A DNA stretch of 64,000 nt. It comes from Blastococcus carthaginiensis (GTDB lineage: Bacteria > Actinomycetota > Actinomycetes > Mycobacteriales > Geodermatophilaceae). The translations under genes and the position numbers were made by a program. The stretch spans positions 502,906 to 566,905 of the forward strand of contig NZ_JASNFN010000001.1 of NCBI RefSeq assembly GCF_030731085.1, given 5' to 3'. This document shows positions 32,126 through 41,002 of this stretch, piece by piece. How positions within the stretch are numbered: position 1 is the stretch's first letter; the number at the start of each line of letters is the position of its first letter. Below the pieces are notes generated by a model. It was not told where the DNA came from. It did not search any database and saw nothing but the letters and a program-made list of their open reading frames with translations.

Positions 32126-33298
32126 ATGAACGCGCGCGACACCGTCGACATCGGCCTCAACCGCTTCGCCCGCCGGGGCTACGACCTCGACGAGGTCTCC
32201 ATCGTGCCCTCGCGGCGGACCCGCGACGTCGACGACGTCTCGACCGCCTGGCAGATCGACGCCTTCCGGTTCGACATCCCGCTGGTGACCAGCCCCAGCG
32301 ACGCCGTCGTCAGCCCGGCGACGGCGATCGCCGTCGGGCGGGCCGGTGGCCTCGGCGTGCTCAACGGCGAGGGCCTGTGGACCCGCTACGACGACCCGAC
32401 GGACGTGTACCGCCGGATCGCCGCGGCGGCCGCGGCCGGCGCCCCGCCCGTGGCGTTGCTGCAGGAGGTCTACGCCGAGCCGGTGAAGACCGACCTCATC
32501 ACCGCCCGCATCAAGGAGATGGGCGAGGCCGGCGTCACCACGGCGATCCGCATCTCCCCGCAGCACACCGAGCAGCTCGCGCCCGCGGCGCTCTCGGCCG
32601 GGGTGGACCTGCTGGTCATCCAGGGCACGATCGTCTCGGCCGAGCACGTGACCAGCCAGGGTGACGCGCTCAACCTCAAGGAGTTCATCGCCGACCTCGA
32701 CGTCCCGGTCATCGTGGGCGGTGCGGCGAACTACACCACCGCCCTGCACCTCATGCGCACCGGCGCGGCCGGCGTGATCGTCGGCGTCGGCGCCGACACC
32801 TACTCGACGACCGACGCCGTCATGGGCATCCGCGTCCCACTGGCGAGCGCGATCGCCGACGCCGCCGCCGCCCGCCGCGACTACCTGGACGAGACCGGCG
32901 GCCGGTACGTGCACGTGATCGCCAACGGCCGGATCGAGACCAGCGGCGCGATCGCCCGCGCGCTGGCCTGCGGTGCCGACGCCGTCCAGCTGGGGGAGCC
33001 GCTGCGCGCCGCGGCGGAGGCGCCCGGTGGCGGGGTGTGGTGGGACTCGGTGGCCGCGCACCCGCGGCTGCCGCGCGGCGGCACGTCCGCGCGGATCGAG
33101 CCGGCCGGTTCGCTGGCCGACGTGCTGCTCGGCGAGGCCCGCAAGGCCGACGGGCGCACCAACCTGTTCGGTGCGCTGGCCCGCACGATGGCCAAGACCG
33201 GGTACTCCGATCTCAAGGAGTTCCAGCGCGTCGACCTCGTCATCGGGGGTGGGGCCCCCCGGGACGGGGCCCCCGGGCAGCAGAGCATCGGGGGCTGA
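32126..33298 (+). CDS. guaB3: GuaB3 family IMP dehydrogenase-related protein
   Basis: IMPDH paralogue of 390 aa found beside guaB in Actinobacteria. The barrel is recognisable (R-R-G-Y-D-L-D-E-V-S-I-V-P-S-R-R-T), but there is no CBS insert, and the catalytic Cys loop is replaced by G-V-G-A-D-T-Y-S-T-T. M. tuberculosis GuaB3 similarly lacks the Cys and is not the essential IMPDH. The role is unclear; binding or regulation of purine metabolism is possible. ATG 32126 is used; TTG 32120, overlapping the guaB stop, is an alternative. Confidence 0.94.
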   Translation: MNARDTVDIGLNRFARRGYDLDEVSIVPSRRTRDVDDVSTAWQIDAFRFDIPLVTSPSDAVVSPATAIAVGRAGGLGVLNGEGLWTRYDDPTDVYRRIAAAAAAGAPPVALLQEVYAEPVKTDLITARIKEMGEAGVTTAIRISPQHTEQLAPAALSAGVDLLVIQGTIVSAEHVTSQGDALNLKEFIADLDVPVIVGGAANYTTALHLMRTGAAGVIVGVGADTYSTTDAVMGIRVPLASAIADAAAARRDYLDETGGRYVHVIANGRIETSGAIARALACGADAVQLGEPLRAAAEAPGGGVWWDSVAAHPRLPRGGTSARIEPAGSLADVLLGEARKADGRTNLFGALARTMAKTGYSDLKEFQRVDLVIGGGAPRDGAPGQQSIGG

Positions 33299-33302
33299 CC
33301 GC

Positions 33303-34865
33303 GTGGACTTCCCGACCGTCCTCGTCGTCGACTTCGGTGCCCAGTACGCCCAGCTGATCGCCCGGCGCATCCGCGAGGCCGGCGTCTACTCGGAGATCGT
33401 CTCCTCGGACGTGCCGGCCGAGGAGATCGTCGCCCGCAAGCCGGCCGCGATCGTGCTCTCCGGCGGTCCCTCGAGCGTCTACGCGCCCGAGGCCCCGCAG
33501 GTCGACCCGACGTTGTTCGAGTCCGGGGTCCCCGCGTTCGGCATCTGCTACGGCTTCCAGGCGATGGCCGCATCCCTCGGCGGCACCGTCGCCCGCACCG
33601 GTGACCGGGAGTACGGCGGCACCCCGCTGACCGTCACCACGCAGGCGCGGCTGTTCGGCGACCTGCCGGTCGAGCAGAACGTCTGGATGAGCCACGGCGA
33701 CGCCGTCTCCGCCGCGCCACCCGGGTTCACCGTCACCGCCACCTCCACCGGCGCCCCGGTCGCCGCGTTCGAGGACGTCGACCGCCGGCTCGCCGGTGTC
33801 CAGTTCCACCCGGAGGTGCGGCACACCGCCCACGGGCAGACGGTGCTCGAGCACTTCCTGTTCGACATCGCCGGGCTCGAGCCGACCTGGACGATGAGCA
33901 ACGTCGTCGACGACCAGGTCGTGGCGATCCGCGAGCGGATCGGCGACCGGCGGGCGCTGTGCGCGCTGTCCGGCGGGGTCGACTCCGCCGTCGCCGCGGC
34001 GCTCGTGCAGCGGGCGATCGGCGACAAGCTCACCTGCGTCTACGTCGACCACGGGCTGATGCGGGCCGGCGAGACCGAGCAGATCGAGCGCGACTTCGCC
34101 GCCACCACCGGCGCCGACCTGCGCGTGGTGGACGCCGGCGAGCAGTTCCTCGCCGCGCTCGCCGGGGTCAGCGACCCGGAGGAGAAGCGGAAGATCATCG
34201 GCCGCGAGTTCATCCGGGTGTTCGAGCAGGCGGCCACCGACGTCGTCGCCGACGCCCAGGCGCACGGCGAGACGGTCGATTTCCTGGTGCAGGGCACGCT
34301 CTACCCCGACGTCGTCGAGTCCGGCGGCGGTGCCGGGACGGCCAACATCAAGAGCCACCACAACGTGGGCGGGCTGCCCGAGGACCTCACCTTCGACCTG
34401 GTCGAGCCGCTGCGAACCCTGTTCAAGGACGAGGTGCGCGAGGTCGGCCGGCAGCTCGGCCTGCCCGACCGGCTGGTGCAGCGCCAGCCGTTCCCCGGCC
34501 CGGGGCTCGGCATACGCATCGTCGGAGAAGTCACCCGCGAGCGGCTCGACGTGCTGCGCAAGGCCGACGCCATCGCCCGCGAGGAGCTCTCCGCGGCCAC
34601 GCTGGACGACGAGATCTGGCAGTGCCCGGTGGTGCTGCTGGCCGACGTCCGCTCGGTCGGGGTCCAGGGCGACGGGCGCACCTACGGCCACCCGGTCGTG
34701 CTGCGCCCGGTGTCCAGCGAGGACGCGATGACCGCCGACTGGACCCGGCTGCCCTACGACGTGCTGGCGAGGATCTCCACCCGGATCACCAACGAGGTGG
34801 AGGAGATCAACCGGGTCGCCCTCGACGTGACCAGCAAGCCGCCCGGCACCATCGAGTGGGAGTAG
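33303..34865 (+). CDS. guaA: GMP synthase (glutamine-hydrolysing)
   Basis: Aminates XMP to GMP. The class I glutaminase domain has the nucleophile in F-G-I-C-Y-G-F-Q and the His-Glu pair in V-Q-F-H-P-E-V. The ATP pyrophosphatase P-loop is L-S-G-G-V-D-S-A-V. The dimerisation domain ends with the standard K-P-P-G-T-I-E-W-E. Product 520 aa from GTG 33303, four bases after guaB3. Repeat B follows directly after its stop. Confidence 0.98.
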   Translation: MDFPTVLVVDFGAQYAQLIARRIREAGVYSEIVSSDVPAEEIVARKPAAIVLSGGPSSVYAPEAPQVDPTLFESGVPAFGICYGFQAMAASLGGTVARTGDREYGGTPLTVTTQARLFGDLPVEQNVWMSHGDAVSAAPPGFTVTATSTGAPVAAFEDVDRRLAGVQFHPEVRHTAHGQTVLEHFLFDIAGLEPTWTMSNVVDDQVVAIRERIGDRRALCALSGGVDSAVAAALVQRAIGDKLTCVYVDHGLMRAGETEQIERDFAATTGADLRVVDAGEQFLAALAGVSDPEEKRKIIGREFIRVFEQAATDVVADAQAHGETVDFLVQGTLYPDVVESGGGAGTANIKSHHNVGGLPEDLTFDLVEPLRTLFKDEVREVGRQLGLPDRLVQRQPFPGPGLGIRIVGEVTRERLDVLRKADAIAREELSAATLDDEIWQCPVVLLADVRSVGVQGDGRTYGHPVVLRPVSSEDAMTADWTRLPYDVLARISTRITNEVEEINRVALDVTSKPPGTIEWE

Positions 34866-34921
34866 GAGGCACCCTTCCTCCCCACCCTTCGCAGCTCAGG
34901 GCGGGCCCCGGGAAGGGGGCC
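34866..34921. repeat. Dispersed intergenic repeat B, copy 2 (after guaA)
   Basis: Counterpart of 2266-2321: same CTCCCCACCCTTCGC core and the GGCCCC/GGGGCC stem, with loop differences. Both copies start at the first base after a stop codon. Just downstream GGGCCGTTCCAGC occurs twice (34917-34929, 34965-34977). Confidence 0.75.
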
Positions 34922-35025
34922 GTTCCAGCCACGTCACCTGACGCTCGGGCCGGGTCCCTGAGACGGGCCGTTCCAGCAGGTCACCGGCGCGGGCCGCGCT
35001 CCCGCAGGACGGGCGTCCCGACGCC

Positions 35026-36270
35026 TCAGGAGCCCACCGGCGGCATCTCGAAGACCACGAAGTAGAGCGCGACGTGAGCCAGTGCGGCGGCGCCGACCGC
35101 CGCGACGAGGACAGACGTGCCCCGCCGACCGAGGTTCGCGCCCGCGAGGCAGATCAGCAGGATCGCCGGCAGCAGCCACTTGAGCCGTCCGAAGCCGTAC
35201 CAGAAGTCGTGCTCGAGCAGGAGGAAGGACTCGAGCAGCGGGAAGGCGGACAGGAGGACCACCTCCCACTGGAACGTCGAGAGCAGGCGCCCGACGATCA
35301 GCGCGACGACCAGCGCGGCGAGGAGGAATCCTCCGTAGTCCAGCACGAGGGCGTTGACGAAGCGCCAGCTCAGCAGGGGGAAGCCCTCCTGGGCGCCGGT
35401 GGCCGACCGGACCTCGGCTCGGTTCAGGAGCGCACGGAGGTAGGCGAGCGGGGTGGCGCGCGTCGTGACGAGCACGTGCGCGGTGATCAGCACGAGGGCC
35501 GTCACCATGCCGACCGCTGCGAAAAGGTTGGCCAGGAACGCCCTGTCCTTCGTCCGGTGGTGCTTGTAGAGCCCGTAGAGGGACCAACCCACGGCGGCGA
35601 CGGCCCCCGTCCACGTGACGGCCGTCATGGCCGCACCGATGAGGAACGCCTGCCACCGACGTGGCCGACCCGCCCGCCTGACGAACACGACCAGGGACGC
35701 GAGGAAGACCGGCACCAGGAGTTCGTGGGACCAGTAGACGTTCATGTGGTACCAGAGCGTGCCGGTCGAGAACGTGTACATGGCCGCCCCCGTCACGGCC
35801 ATGACCTTGTTCCGGGTGAGGAGGAGGACGAGGTAGGCCACCAGCGCCACGCTCGCCCCGTGGAGCAGCAGGCCGAACACCTGGCTCGCCGCATAGGTCA
35901 TGCCCAGGCCGAGTGCGTTCAGAGCGAGGTGCAGGACGACGAAGTGGGTGGACGGGAACGAGGTGTACACGGTCAGCTGAGGAAGGGCCGCATTGCGCAG
36001 GAACTGCGGATCCGTGCCGATGTACGAGGCGAACTTGTGCCCGAGGATCGGGTTGCTGCCGTACACCTCGAGCACGTATTGGTTGTGGATCCACACGTTC
36101 GCGTTGTTCAGCCGCTGGTACGGCGTCCAACCCGAGTTCTGGATCGGGTCCATGCCCAGTGCCGGCAGGCGCAGCAGGACCGAGACGGCGAAGAGTGCGG
36201 CGATCGCGACGACGGGCCAGTAGCGGGAACAGGTGGTTCGCAACATGTGAGGCCGCGGGCGCCTTTCCAT
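35026..36270 (-). CDS. Polytopic membrane protein, possible GT-C-like fold
   Basis: A 414-residue membrane protein not matched to a family with confidence. After a short basic N-terminus, about ten hydrophobic segments follow. A first extracytoplasmic loop rich in Asn, Gln and aromatic residues (Q-N-S-G-W-T-P-Y-Q-R-L-N-N-A-N) comes after TM1, an arrangement seen in GT-C glycosyltransferases. The coding DNA is visibly less GC-rich than its neighbours and uses more A/T-ending codons. No partner gene is adjacent. ATG 36270 is used; ATG 36246 (M-L-R-T) is possible. Confidence 0.75.
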   Translation of the reverse strand: MERRPRPHMLRTTCSRYWPVVAIAALFAVSVLLRLPALGMDPIQNSGWTPYQRLNNANVWIHNQYVLEVYGSNPILGHKFASYIGTDPQFLRNAALPQLTVYTSFPSTHFVVLHLALNALGLGMTYAASQVFGLLLHGASVALVAYLVLLLTRNKVMAVTGAAMYTFSTGTLWYHMNVYWSHELLVPVFLASLVVFVRRAGRPRRWQAFLIGAAMTAVTWTGAVAAVGWSLYGLYKHHRTKDRAFLANLFAAVGMVTALVLITAHVLVTTRATPLAYLRALLNRAEVRSATGAQEGFPLLSWRFVNALVLDYGGFLLAALVVALIVGRLLSTFQWEVVLLSAFPLLESFLLLEHDFWYGFGRLKWLLPAILLICLAGANLGRRGTSVLVAAVGAAALAHVALYFVVFEMPPVGS

Positions 36271-36689
36271 CGGGTATCGCCGGCTCAGGCGTGGGGACGT
36301 CGACCGGTCACGGAGCCGGCCGCAGGGATCGACGGGTGTGGGCGGTCGTCACCCGTTCCGACGACACCCTGTGACGGCGTTCGCGCCGCACGGCGTTCGA
36401 CCGTGCTCCGACGCCGAGCGTAGGTGCGGGCCGGCCGCTGCCCGTGGATCCACGGTGACGTCTGCGGCGGTCGCGACGGCTGTGCACGGATGGACGACAC
36501 GCGCCCGGGCCGACCACGGTCGCGGACGGGTCGGGTGCCCGGGCCCTCGCCGGCCGACGTGCTGGTCCCCGACCCCGGGGCTGCCCGCCGAGCACGACAT
36601 GACCCCGTCACCGTGCACTCGACGCGCGGGACCCGTCCTGTCGTGATCAGGTGGACGCCGGCCGTTGACGTCGAGGATCCGGAGGACGA
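36271..36689. other. Intergenic region (419 bp) before the cation exchanger
   Basis: It lies between a minus-strand membrane gene and a plus-strand exchanger. Reading frames here are short and show no consistent third-position GC bias. The only clear signal is the GGAGGAC ribosome-binding site just before GTG 36690. No repeat or RNA fold was recognised. Confidence 0.5.
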
Positions 36690-37742
36690 GTGAGCTCCTC
36701 GGCGTGGCCGCTCCTGCCGAGCCTGGGCGTGCTGGCCGCGATGGCCGTCGTCATCGTGGTGGTGGGTGTCCGCCTCACCCGGGTCGCGGACACGCTCGCC
36801 GAGCGCACCGGCCTCGGTGACGCGATCGGCGGGGCGCTGCTCCTCGGAGCCGTCACCTCGCTGCCGGGCAACGTCACCGTCCTGACCGGGGCGCTGGAGG
36901 GGGACCCGGGGTTCGCGCTGGCCAACCCGGTCGGTGGCATCGCCCTGCAGACGGTGTGGCTGGCGATCGCCGACCTGCTCTACCGGCGGGTCAACCTGGA
37001 GCACGCGGCGGCGTCGCTGCAGAACGTCCTCCAGTCGGTCCTGCTCATCGCGATGCTGGCGATCCCGGTCATCGCCTACGCCACCCCGGACCTGCGGCTG
37101 GGCTGGATCCACCCCCTGACCCTGCTGATCCCCGCCCTCTACGGCTACGGGCTGGTGCTGCTGCGGCGGATGCAGCACGAGCCCATGTGGCAGCCCAAGC
37201 ACACCGACCAGACCGCGGACGGCGACGGCGACGGCGACGCGGCGGAGGACGAGGGTGACGGCGACGGCGACGGCGACGAACGCTCCACCGCGCGGTTGTG
37301 GGGCCTGCTCGCGGCGCTCGGGCTGGTCACCGGTGTGGCCGGCTGGCTGGTCGGCCGGGCGGGCCTGAGCGTCATCGCCCGGACGAATTTCGACAGCGGT
37401 GTCTTCGGCTTCACCCTGACCACGGCGATCAGCTCGCTGCCCGAACTCGTCGTCCTGCTCACCGCGGTGCGCATGGGCCAGCTGACCCTCGGCGTCGGCA
37501 ACATCGTCGGCGGCAACGTCTACGACATCCTGATGATCTCCCTCGCCGACGTCGGGTACCTGGAGGGGCCGATCTACCGGGACGCCGGCCCCACCAGCCT
37601 GATCCTCGTCGGCGGCACGCTGCTCATGACGGCCGTGCTCGCCGCCGGGCTGATCATGCGCGACCGGAAGTGGATCGGCTTCGAGGGCATCTCGATCCCG
37701 CTGATCTACGTGGGGACGGTCGTCCTCGCCGTCGCGGGCTGA
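36690..37742 (+). CDS. Sodium/calcium exchanger family (CaCA) membrane protein
   Basis: Predicted cation/proton or Na/Ca antiporter, 350 aa. Two homologous halves carry the alpha repeats: L-G-A-V-T-S-L-P-G-N in the first and A-I-S-S-L-P-E-L-V-V with G-N-I-V-G-G-N-V-Y-D in the second. The first-half Glu of the usual S-x-P-E motif is Gly-Asn here, so it is not a textbook family member. A central cytosolic loop (about residues 172-196) is made of Asp-Gly repeats and could bind cations. Start GTG 36690 follows GGAGGAC. Confidence 0.85.
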   Translation: MSSSAWPLLPSLGVLAAMAVVIVVVGVRLTRVADTLAERTGLGDAIGGALLLGAVTSLPGNVTVLTGALEGDPGFALANPVGGIALQTVWLAIADLLYRRVNLEHAAASLQNVLQSVLLIAMLAIPVIAYATPDLRLGWIHPLTLLIPALYGYGLVLLRRMQHEPMWQPKHTDQTADGDGDGDAAEDEGDGDGDGDERSTARLWGLLAALGLVTGVAGWLVGRAGLSVIARTNFDSGVFGFTLTTAISSLPELVVLLTAVRMGQLTLGVGNIVGGNVYDILMISLADVGYLEGPIYRDAGPTSLILVGGTLLMTAVLAAGLIMRDRKWIGFEGISIPLIYVGTVVLAVAG

Positions 37743-37755
37743 CCGCTGCACGCAG

Positions 37756-37789
37756 CGAGGGCCCGGGAGCGGTCGCTCCCGAGCCCTCG
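37756..37789. terminator. Bidirectional terminator hairpin
   Basis: CGAGGGC-C-CGGGAGCG pairs with CGCTCCCG-A-GCCCTCG around a 2-nt tip, with one mismatch. It lies in the 67-bp gap between convergent genes. Confidence 0.7.
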
Positions 37790-37809
37790 TCGCCCGCCCC
37801 TCCCGCCGG

Positions 37810-38103
37810 TCAGCCCCGGCTGCGCGGCTTCCGCAGCTCCCGTGCCAGCAGGGCCACCCCGGCCCCGACCAGGAGGACCCAGAGGAAGGTGCCGTCCTCG
37901 AAGAGGGTGAAGGGCAGGTCGATCCCCACCATCGCCGACAGCGCCAGCACGATGAACAGCGCTCCCGGGACGAGGGCGACCAGGTCGACCTTGCGGCCGG
38001 GCTCCGGTGCGGGCCGGTCCTCGGTCTCCAGGGGCTGGACCATCTGCCACTGCTGCTCCTGCCACGCCGTCGGCGTGGTCGGGAACTCGCTGTAGTCAGC
38101 CAC
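37810..38103 (-). CDS. Small two-TM membrane protein
   Basis: A 97-residue hypothetical. The first ~37 residues are hydrophilic and Gln/Pro-rich (W-Q-E-Q-Q-W-Q-M-V-Q), followed by two hydrophobic helices (about 40-62 and 70-87) and a basic end R-K-P-R-S-R-G. It overlaps the end of the PspC gene by eight bases and is probably co-expressed with it. Confidence 0.75.
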   Translation of the reverse strand: MADYSEFPTTPTAWQEQQWQMVQPLETEDRPAPEPGRKVDLVALVPGALFIVLALSAMVGIDLPFTLFEDGTFLWVLLVGAGVALLARELRKPRSRG

Positions 38104-39019
38104 GGGACACCTCCACCTGTCCGATACCGCTGTGGATCTCGAGCTCGATCTCGGCGTCGCCGTCGTCGGTCCAGTCGGCCGAACCGAGACCGGCGACGTA
38201 GCTGCTGCCGGACGTGGTAGAGCCGAAGACGTCGACCTCGCCCAGGCCGTGGTCCGCGGAGACCCGCACGTCGGCGGAGCGGGGGACGACCACCTCGACG
38301 TCGCCGATGCCGTGCTCGACGCGCACCTCGAGGGCCTCGTCGAGGTCGTCCAGGGGCACCTCGGAGAGGTCGACCATCAGGTCGCCGATGCCACCGCTGT
38401 AGACCTCCCGGACGTCGTCGACGCTCTGCGGGATGTACGTGCGGTCGCCGATGCCGTTGCCGCCGGAGGGCGTGACCGAGACGGTCATCAGCGCCAGCGA
38501 CAGGATCACCCCGAGGGCGATCAGCCCACCGCGGGCGGTGCGGCCACCGGTGACGGCGGCGACGACCAGGCCGGCGCCGACGACGAGCAGTGCCGTGCCG
38601 AGGAAGGCGCCCGGGCCGGGGTCCCAGCCGGTGATCCGGGACAGCAGGGCCAGCAGGCCCATCAGGATCAGCAGCCCGGCGATGGTGATGCCCGGGACCG
38701 GCGACCGGGGGGCCACGGGGCCCCGGGCCCGCGGCGGCAGGAACGGGCGCCCGGGCCCCGACGTGCCACCCTCGGCGGCGACCGGCATGAGCAGCCACAG
38801 CAGCAGGTACACCAGGACGCCGGTGCCGCCGGCGAGGGCGAGGGCGACGAAGCCGACCCGCCACAGGAGCGCGTCGATGCCGCTGTACTCGGCGAGGCCG
38901 CCGCTCACACCGCCGATCACCTTGTCGCTGCGGCTGCGGCGCAACTGGGCGCGGTCGGGCGGGGGCGACCACGGGGGCGGCTCCACCGCGGGGGGAGCGG
39001 GAGGGGGTGCGGAGGTCAT
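38096..39019 (-). CDS. PspC-domain membrane protein with LiaF-like C-terminus
   Basis: A 307-residue envelope protein. A Pro-rich start is followed by a PspC domain at about residues 27-80 (R-S-R-S-D-K-V-I-G-G-V-S-G-G-L-A-E-Y). Several TM helices follow, then an extracytoplasmic beta-rich domain with repeating G-I-G-D motifs (Y-S-G-G-I-G-D-L-M-V-D-L), like the toastrack fold of LiaF/DUF4097 proteins. It is divergent from a kinase with its own PspC domain, suggesting joint envelope-stress signalling. Confidence 0.88.
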   Translation of the reverse strand: MTSAPPPAPPAVEPPPWSPPPDRAQLRRSRSDKVIGGVSGGLAEYSGIDALLWRVGFVALALAGGTGVLVYLLLWLLMPVAAEGGTSGPGRPFLPPRARGPVAPRSPVPGITIAGLLILMGLLALLSRITGWDPGPGAFLGTALLVVGAGLVVAAVTGGRTARGGLIALGVILSLALMTVSVTPSGGNGIGDRTYIPQSVDDVREVYSGGIGDLMVDLSEVPLDDLDEALEVRVEHGIGDVEVVVPRSADVRVSADHGLGEVDVFGSTTSGSSYVAGLGSADWTDDGDAEIELEIHSGIGQVEVSRG

Positions 39020-39130
39020 GGCAGCAAGCCTGCCGACCGGCGGGGCCGGTGACCATCAGGGAACCCCCCGAACCGACCCTGGTTCCTCTTCGGGGGTGAT
39101 CACCGGTGTCGGCGGGCGGGTCGCCGGTGC

Positions 39131-39136
39131 GACGAT
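39131..39136 (+). promoter_or_regulatory. Leaderless -10-like box of the PspC kinase
   Basis: GACGAT, 7 nt before GTG 39144. It is the evidence for choosing this start over GTG 39096. Confidence 0.35.
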
Positions 39137-39143
39137 CGGTGGC

Positions 39144-40322
39144 GTGACCTCCACCGTCGGCGTACCGCCGCGTCCGCCGCTCGCGCGCCCGCGCGAGGGC
39201 CGGCTCGTCGCCGGCGTCGCGGCCGGCGCCGCCGCGCACCTGCGCCAGGACCCGCTGGTGGTGCGGGTGGCGTTCGTGCTGCTGGCGACGACGGGGCTGG
39301 GCATCATCGCCTACGCGCTGCTGTGGCTGACCATGCCGGTCGCGGCGCCGGGGGAGTCCGCCGCGGTGGTCGAGGGCTGGCGCCCGGCCGGTGCCCGGCA
39401 GTGGATCGCGCTCGTCGTGCTCGGGCTGATCGCCGTCAGCCTGCTGGGCCAGCTGAGCCAGTGGACCAGCACCGACGTCGTGCTGCCGCTGATCCTGCTG
39501 GCCGGCGGCCTCACCGTGATCTGGCGGCAGCTGGACACCGACCGGACGCTGGCCGTCGCCGGCGTCCGGTGGGCCCTGGCCGGCGGGGTCGCCGTCCTGG
39601 GTGTCGGGCTGTTCCTGCTGCTGGCGACCACCGGTCAGCTGGCCAACGCCCGCAACGGGTTCGCCGCCACCCTGCTCATCCTCACCGGCGTCGTCCTGGC
39701 GACGGCTCCGCTGTGGCGACGGCTGCTGGACTCCCGGGCCGAGGAGCGTGCCGCCCGCATCCGGTCGGAGGAGCGTGCCGCCGTCGCCGCGCACCTGCAC
39801 GACTCGGTGCTGCAGACGCTGGCCCTCATCCAGCGCAATGCCGAGGAGCCGCAGGCGGTGAGCCGGCTGGCGCGCAGCCAGGAGCGGGAGCTCCGGGCCT
39901 GGCTGTACGACCCGGTGGCGGTGCGGGAGGGCGGCACCTGGGCCGGGCTGGTGGCGGGCATGGTCGCGGAGGTGGAGGCCGACCACGCGCTGACGGTCGA
40001 CCCCGTCGTGGTCGGGGACGCCCCCGTCGACGAGGAGCTGGCCGCCCTCGGCGCCGCGACCCGCGAGGCGCTGGTCAACGCCGCCAAGCACTCCGGCGAG
40101 CCCTCCGCCGACCTCTACACCGAGGTGACCGCCGACCAGGTGTCGGTGTTCGTCCGGGACCGCGGCAAGGGGTTCGACCCCGGCACGGTGCCGGACGACC
40201 GGCGCGGCCTGCGCGACTCCGTGCACGGCCGGCTCGCCCGGCTGGGAGGCTCGGCGCTGGTCCGGTCGACCCCGGGGGAGGGGACCGAGGTGGAGCTGGT
40301 CCTGCCGAGGAAGAGCACGTGA
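39144..40322 (+). CDS. PspC-domain sensor histidine kinase (HisKA_3 type)
   Basis: Membrane kinase of 392 aa. The N-terminal PspC domain is at about residues 15-67 (R-E-G-R-L-V-A-G-V-A-A-G), followed by four further TM segments to about residue 190. The H-box A-A-H-L-H-D-S-V-L-Q-T-L gives the phosphorylated His as H219. The ATPase domain has the N-box region E-A-L-V-N-A-A-K-H-S-G and the G-box R-D-R-G-K-G-F-D. The last base overlaps the response regulator start. This is the sensor of a LiaFSR-like envelope system with the divergent PspC protein. Confidence 0.93.
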   Translation: MTSTVGVPPRPPLARPREGRLVAGVAAGAAAHLRQDPLVVRVAFVLLATTGLGIIAYALLWLTMPVAAPGESAAVVEGWRPAGARQWIALVVLGLIAVSLLGQLSQWTSTDVVLPLILLAGGLTVIWRQLDTDRTLAVAGVRWALAGGVAVLGVGLFLLLATTGQLANARNGFAATLLILTGVVLATAPLWRRLLDSRAEERAARIRSEERAAVAAHLHDSVLQTLALIQRNAEEPQAVSRLARSQERELRAWLYDPVAVREGGTWAGLVAGMVAEVEADHALTVDPVVVGDAPVDEELAALGAATREALVNAAKHSGEPSADLYTEVTADQVSVFVRDRGKGFDPGTVPDDRRGLRDSVHGRLARLGGSALVRSTPGEGTEVELVLPRKST

Positions 40323-41002
40323 CGTCGATCGAGGAGCGCAGCATGGGCCCGCGGGTGTTCGTGGTCGACGACCACGCGATGGTGCGCACCGGCGTGCGCG
40401 CCGAGCTCGGCGCGGACGTGACCGTCGTCGGGGAGGCGGCCGACGTCGGCACCGCGATCGAGGGCATCCGCGGCGCGCGGCCCGACGTCGTGCTGCTGGA
40501 CGTGCACATGCCCGGCGGTGGCGGGCGGGCGGTGCTGGAGGCGCTCCGCGGTGAGCTGCCGGAGGTGAAGTGGCTCGCCCTGTCGGTGTCCGACGCCGCG
40601 GAGGACGTGATCGCCGTGATCCGGGCCGGCGCGCGGGGCTACGTCACCAAGACCATCTCCGGGCCCGACCTGCTCGACGCCGTCCGCCGGGTGGCCGATG
40701 GCGACGTCGTCTTCAGCCCCCGGCTGGCCGGCTTCGTGCTGGACGCCTTCGCCGCCGGGGGAGCGGTGGCCCAGGAGCCCGCGGCCGAGGAGGTCAGCGA
40801 TCCGGGGCTGGACCTGCTGAGCGCCCGGGAGCGGGAGGTGATGCAGCTGCTGGCCCGCGGCTACACCTACCGGGAGATCGGGTCCCGGCTGTTCATCTCG
40901 GTGAAGACCGTCGAGTCGCACGCCTCCAACGTGCTGCGCAAGCTGCAGCTCTCCAACCGCAACGAGCTCACCCGCTGGGCGGCGACCAACCGGTTGCTCT
41001 AG
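40319..41002 (+). CDS. LuxR/NarL-family response regulator
   Basis: Partner of the upstream PspC kinase, 227 aa. The receiver has D17-D18 and phosphoacceptor D61 (D-V-V-L-L-D-V-H-M-P-G), with Lys in G-Y-V-T-K-T. The HTH is L-S-A-R-E-R-E-V-M-Q-L-L-A-R-G-Y-T with the family S-V-K-T-V-E-S-H-A-S-N-V. GTG 40319 overlaps the kinase stop; ATG 40343 is possible. Its stop codon abuts the tnpB element, whose stop overlaps on the opposite strand. Confidence 0.96.
   Translation: MTSIEERSMGPRVFVVDDHAMVRTGVRAELGADVTVVGEAADVGTAIEGIRGARPDVVLLDVHMPGGGGRAVLEALRGELPEVKWLALSVSDAAEDVIAVIRAGARGYVTKTISGPDLLDAVRRVADGDVVFSPRLAGFVLDAFAAGGAVAQEPAAEEVSDPGLDLLSAREREVMQLLARGYTYREIGSRLFISVKTVESHASNVLRKLQLSNRNELTRWAATNRLL

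Noticed and set aside
37218..37278. Possible tandem DNA repeat (GACGGC units).
   Set aside because: It encodes the Asp/Gly loop of the cation exchanger in frame; a coding low-complexity tract, not a separate element.
36285..40226. A 1313-codon minus-strand open frame.
   Set aside because: It is the shadow of the exchanger, PspC and kinase genes; composition is low-complexity His/Gly/Arg/Pro and no domain is visible.
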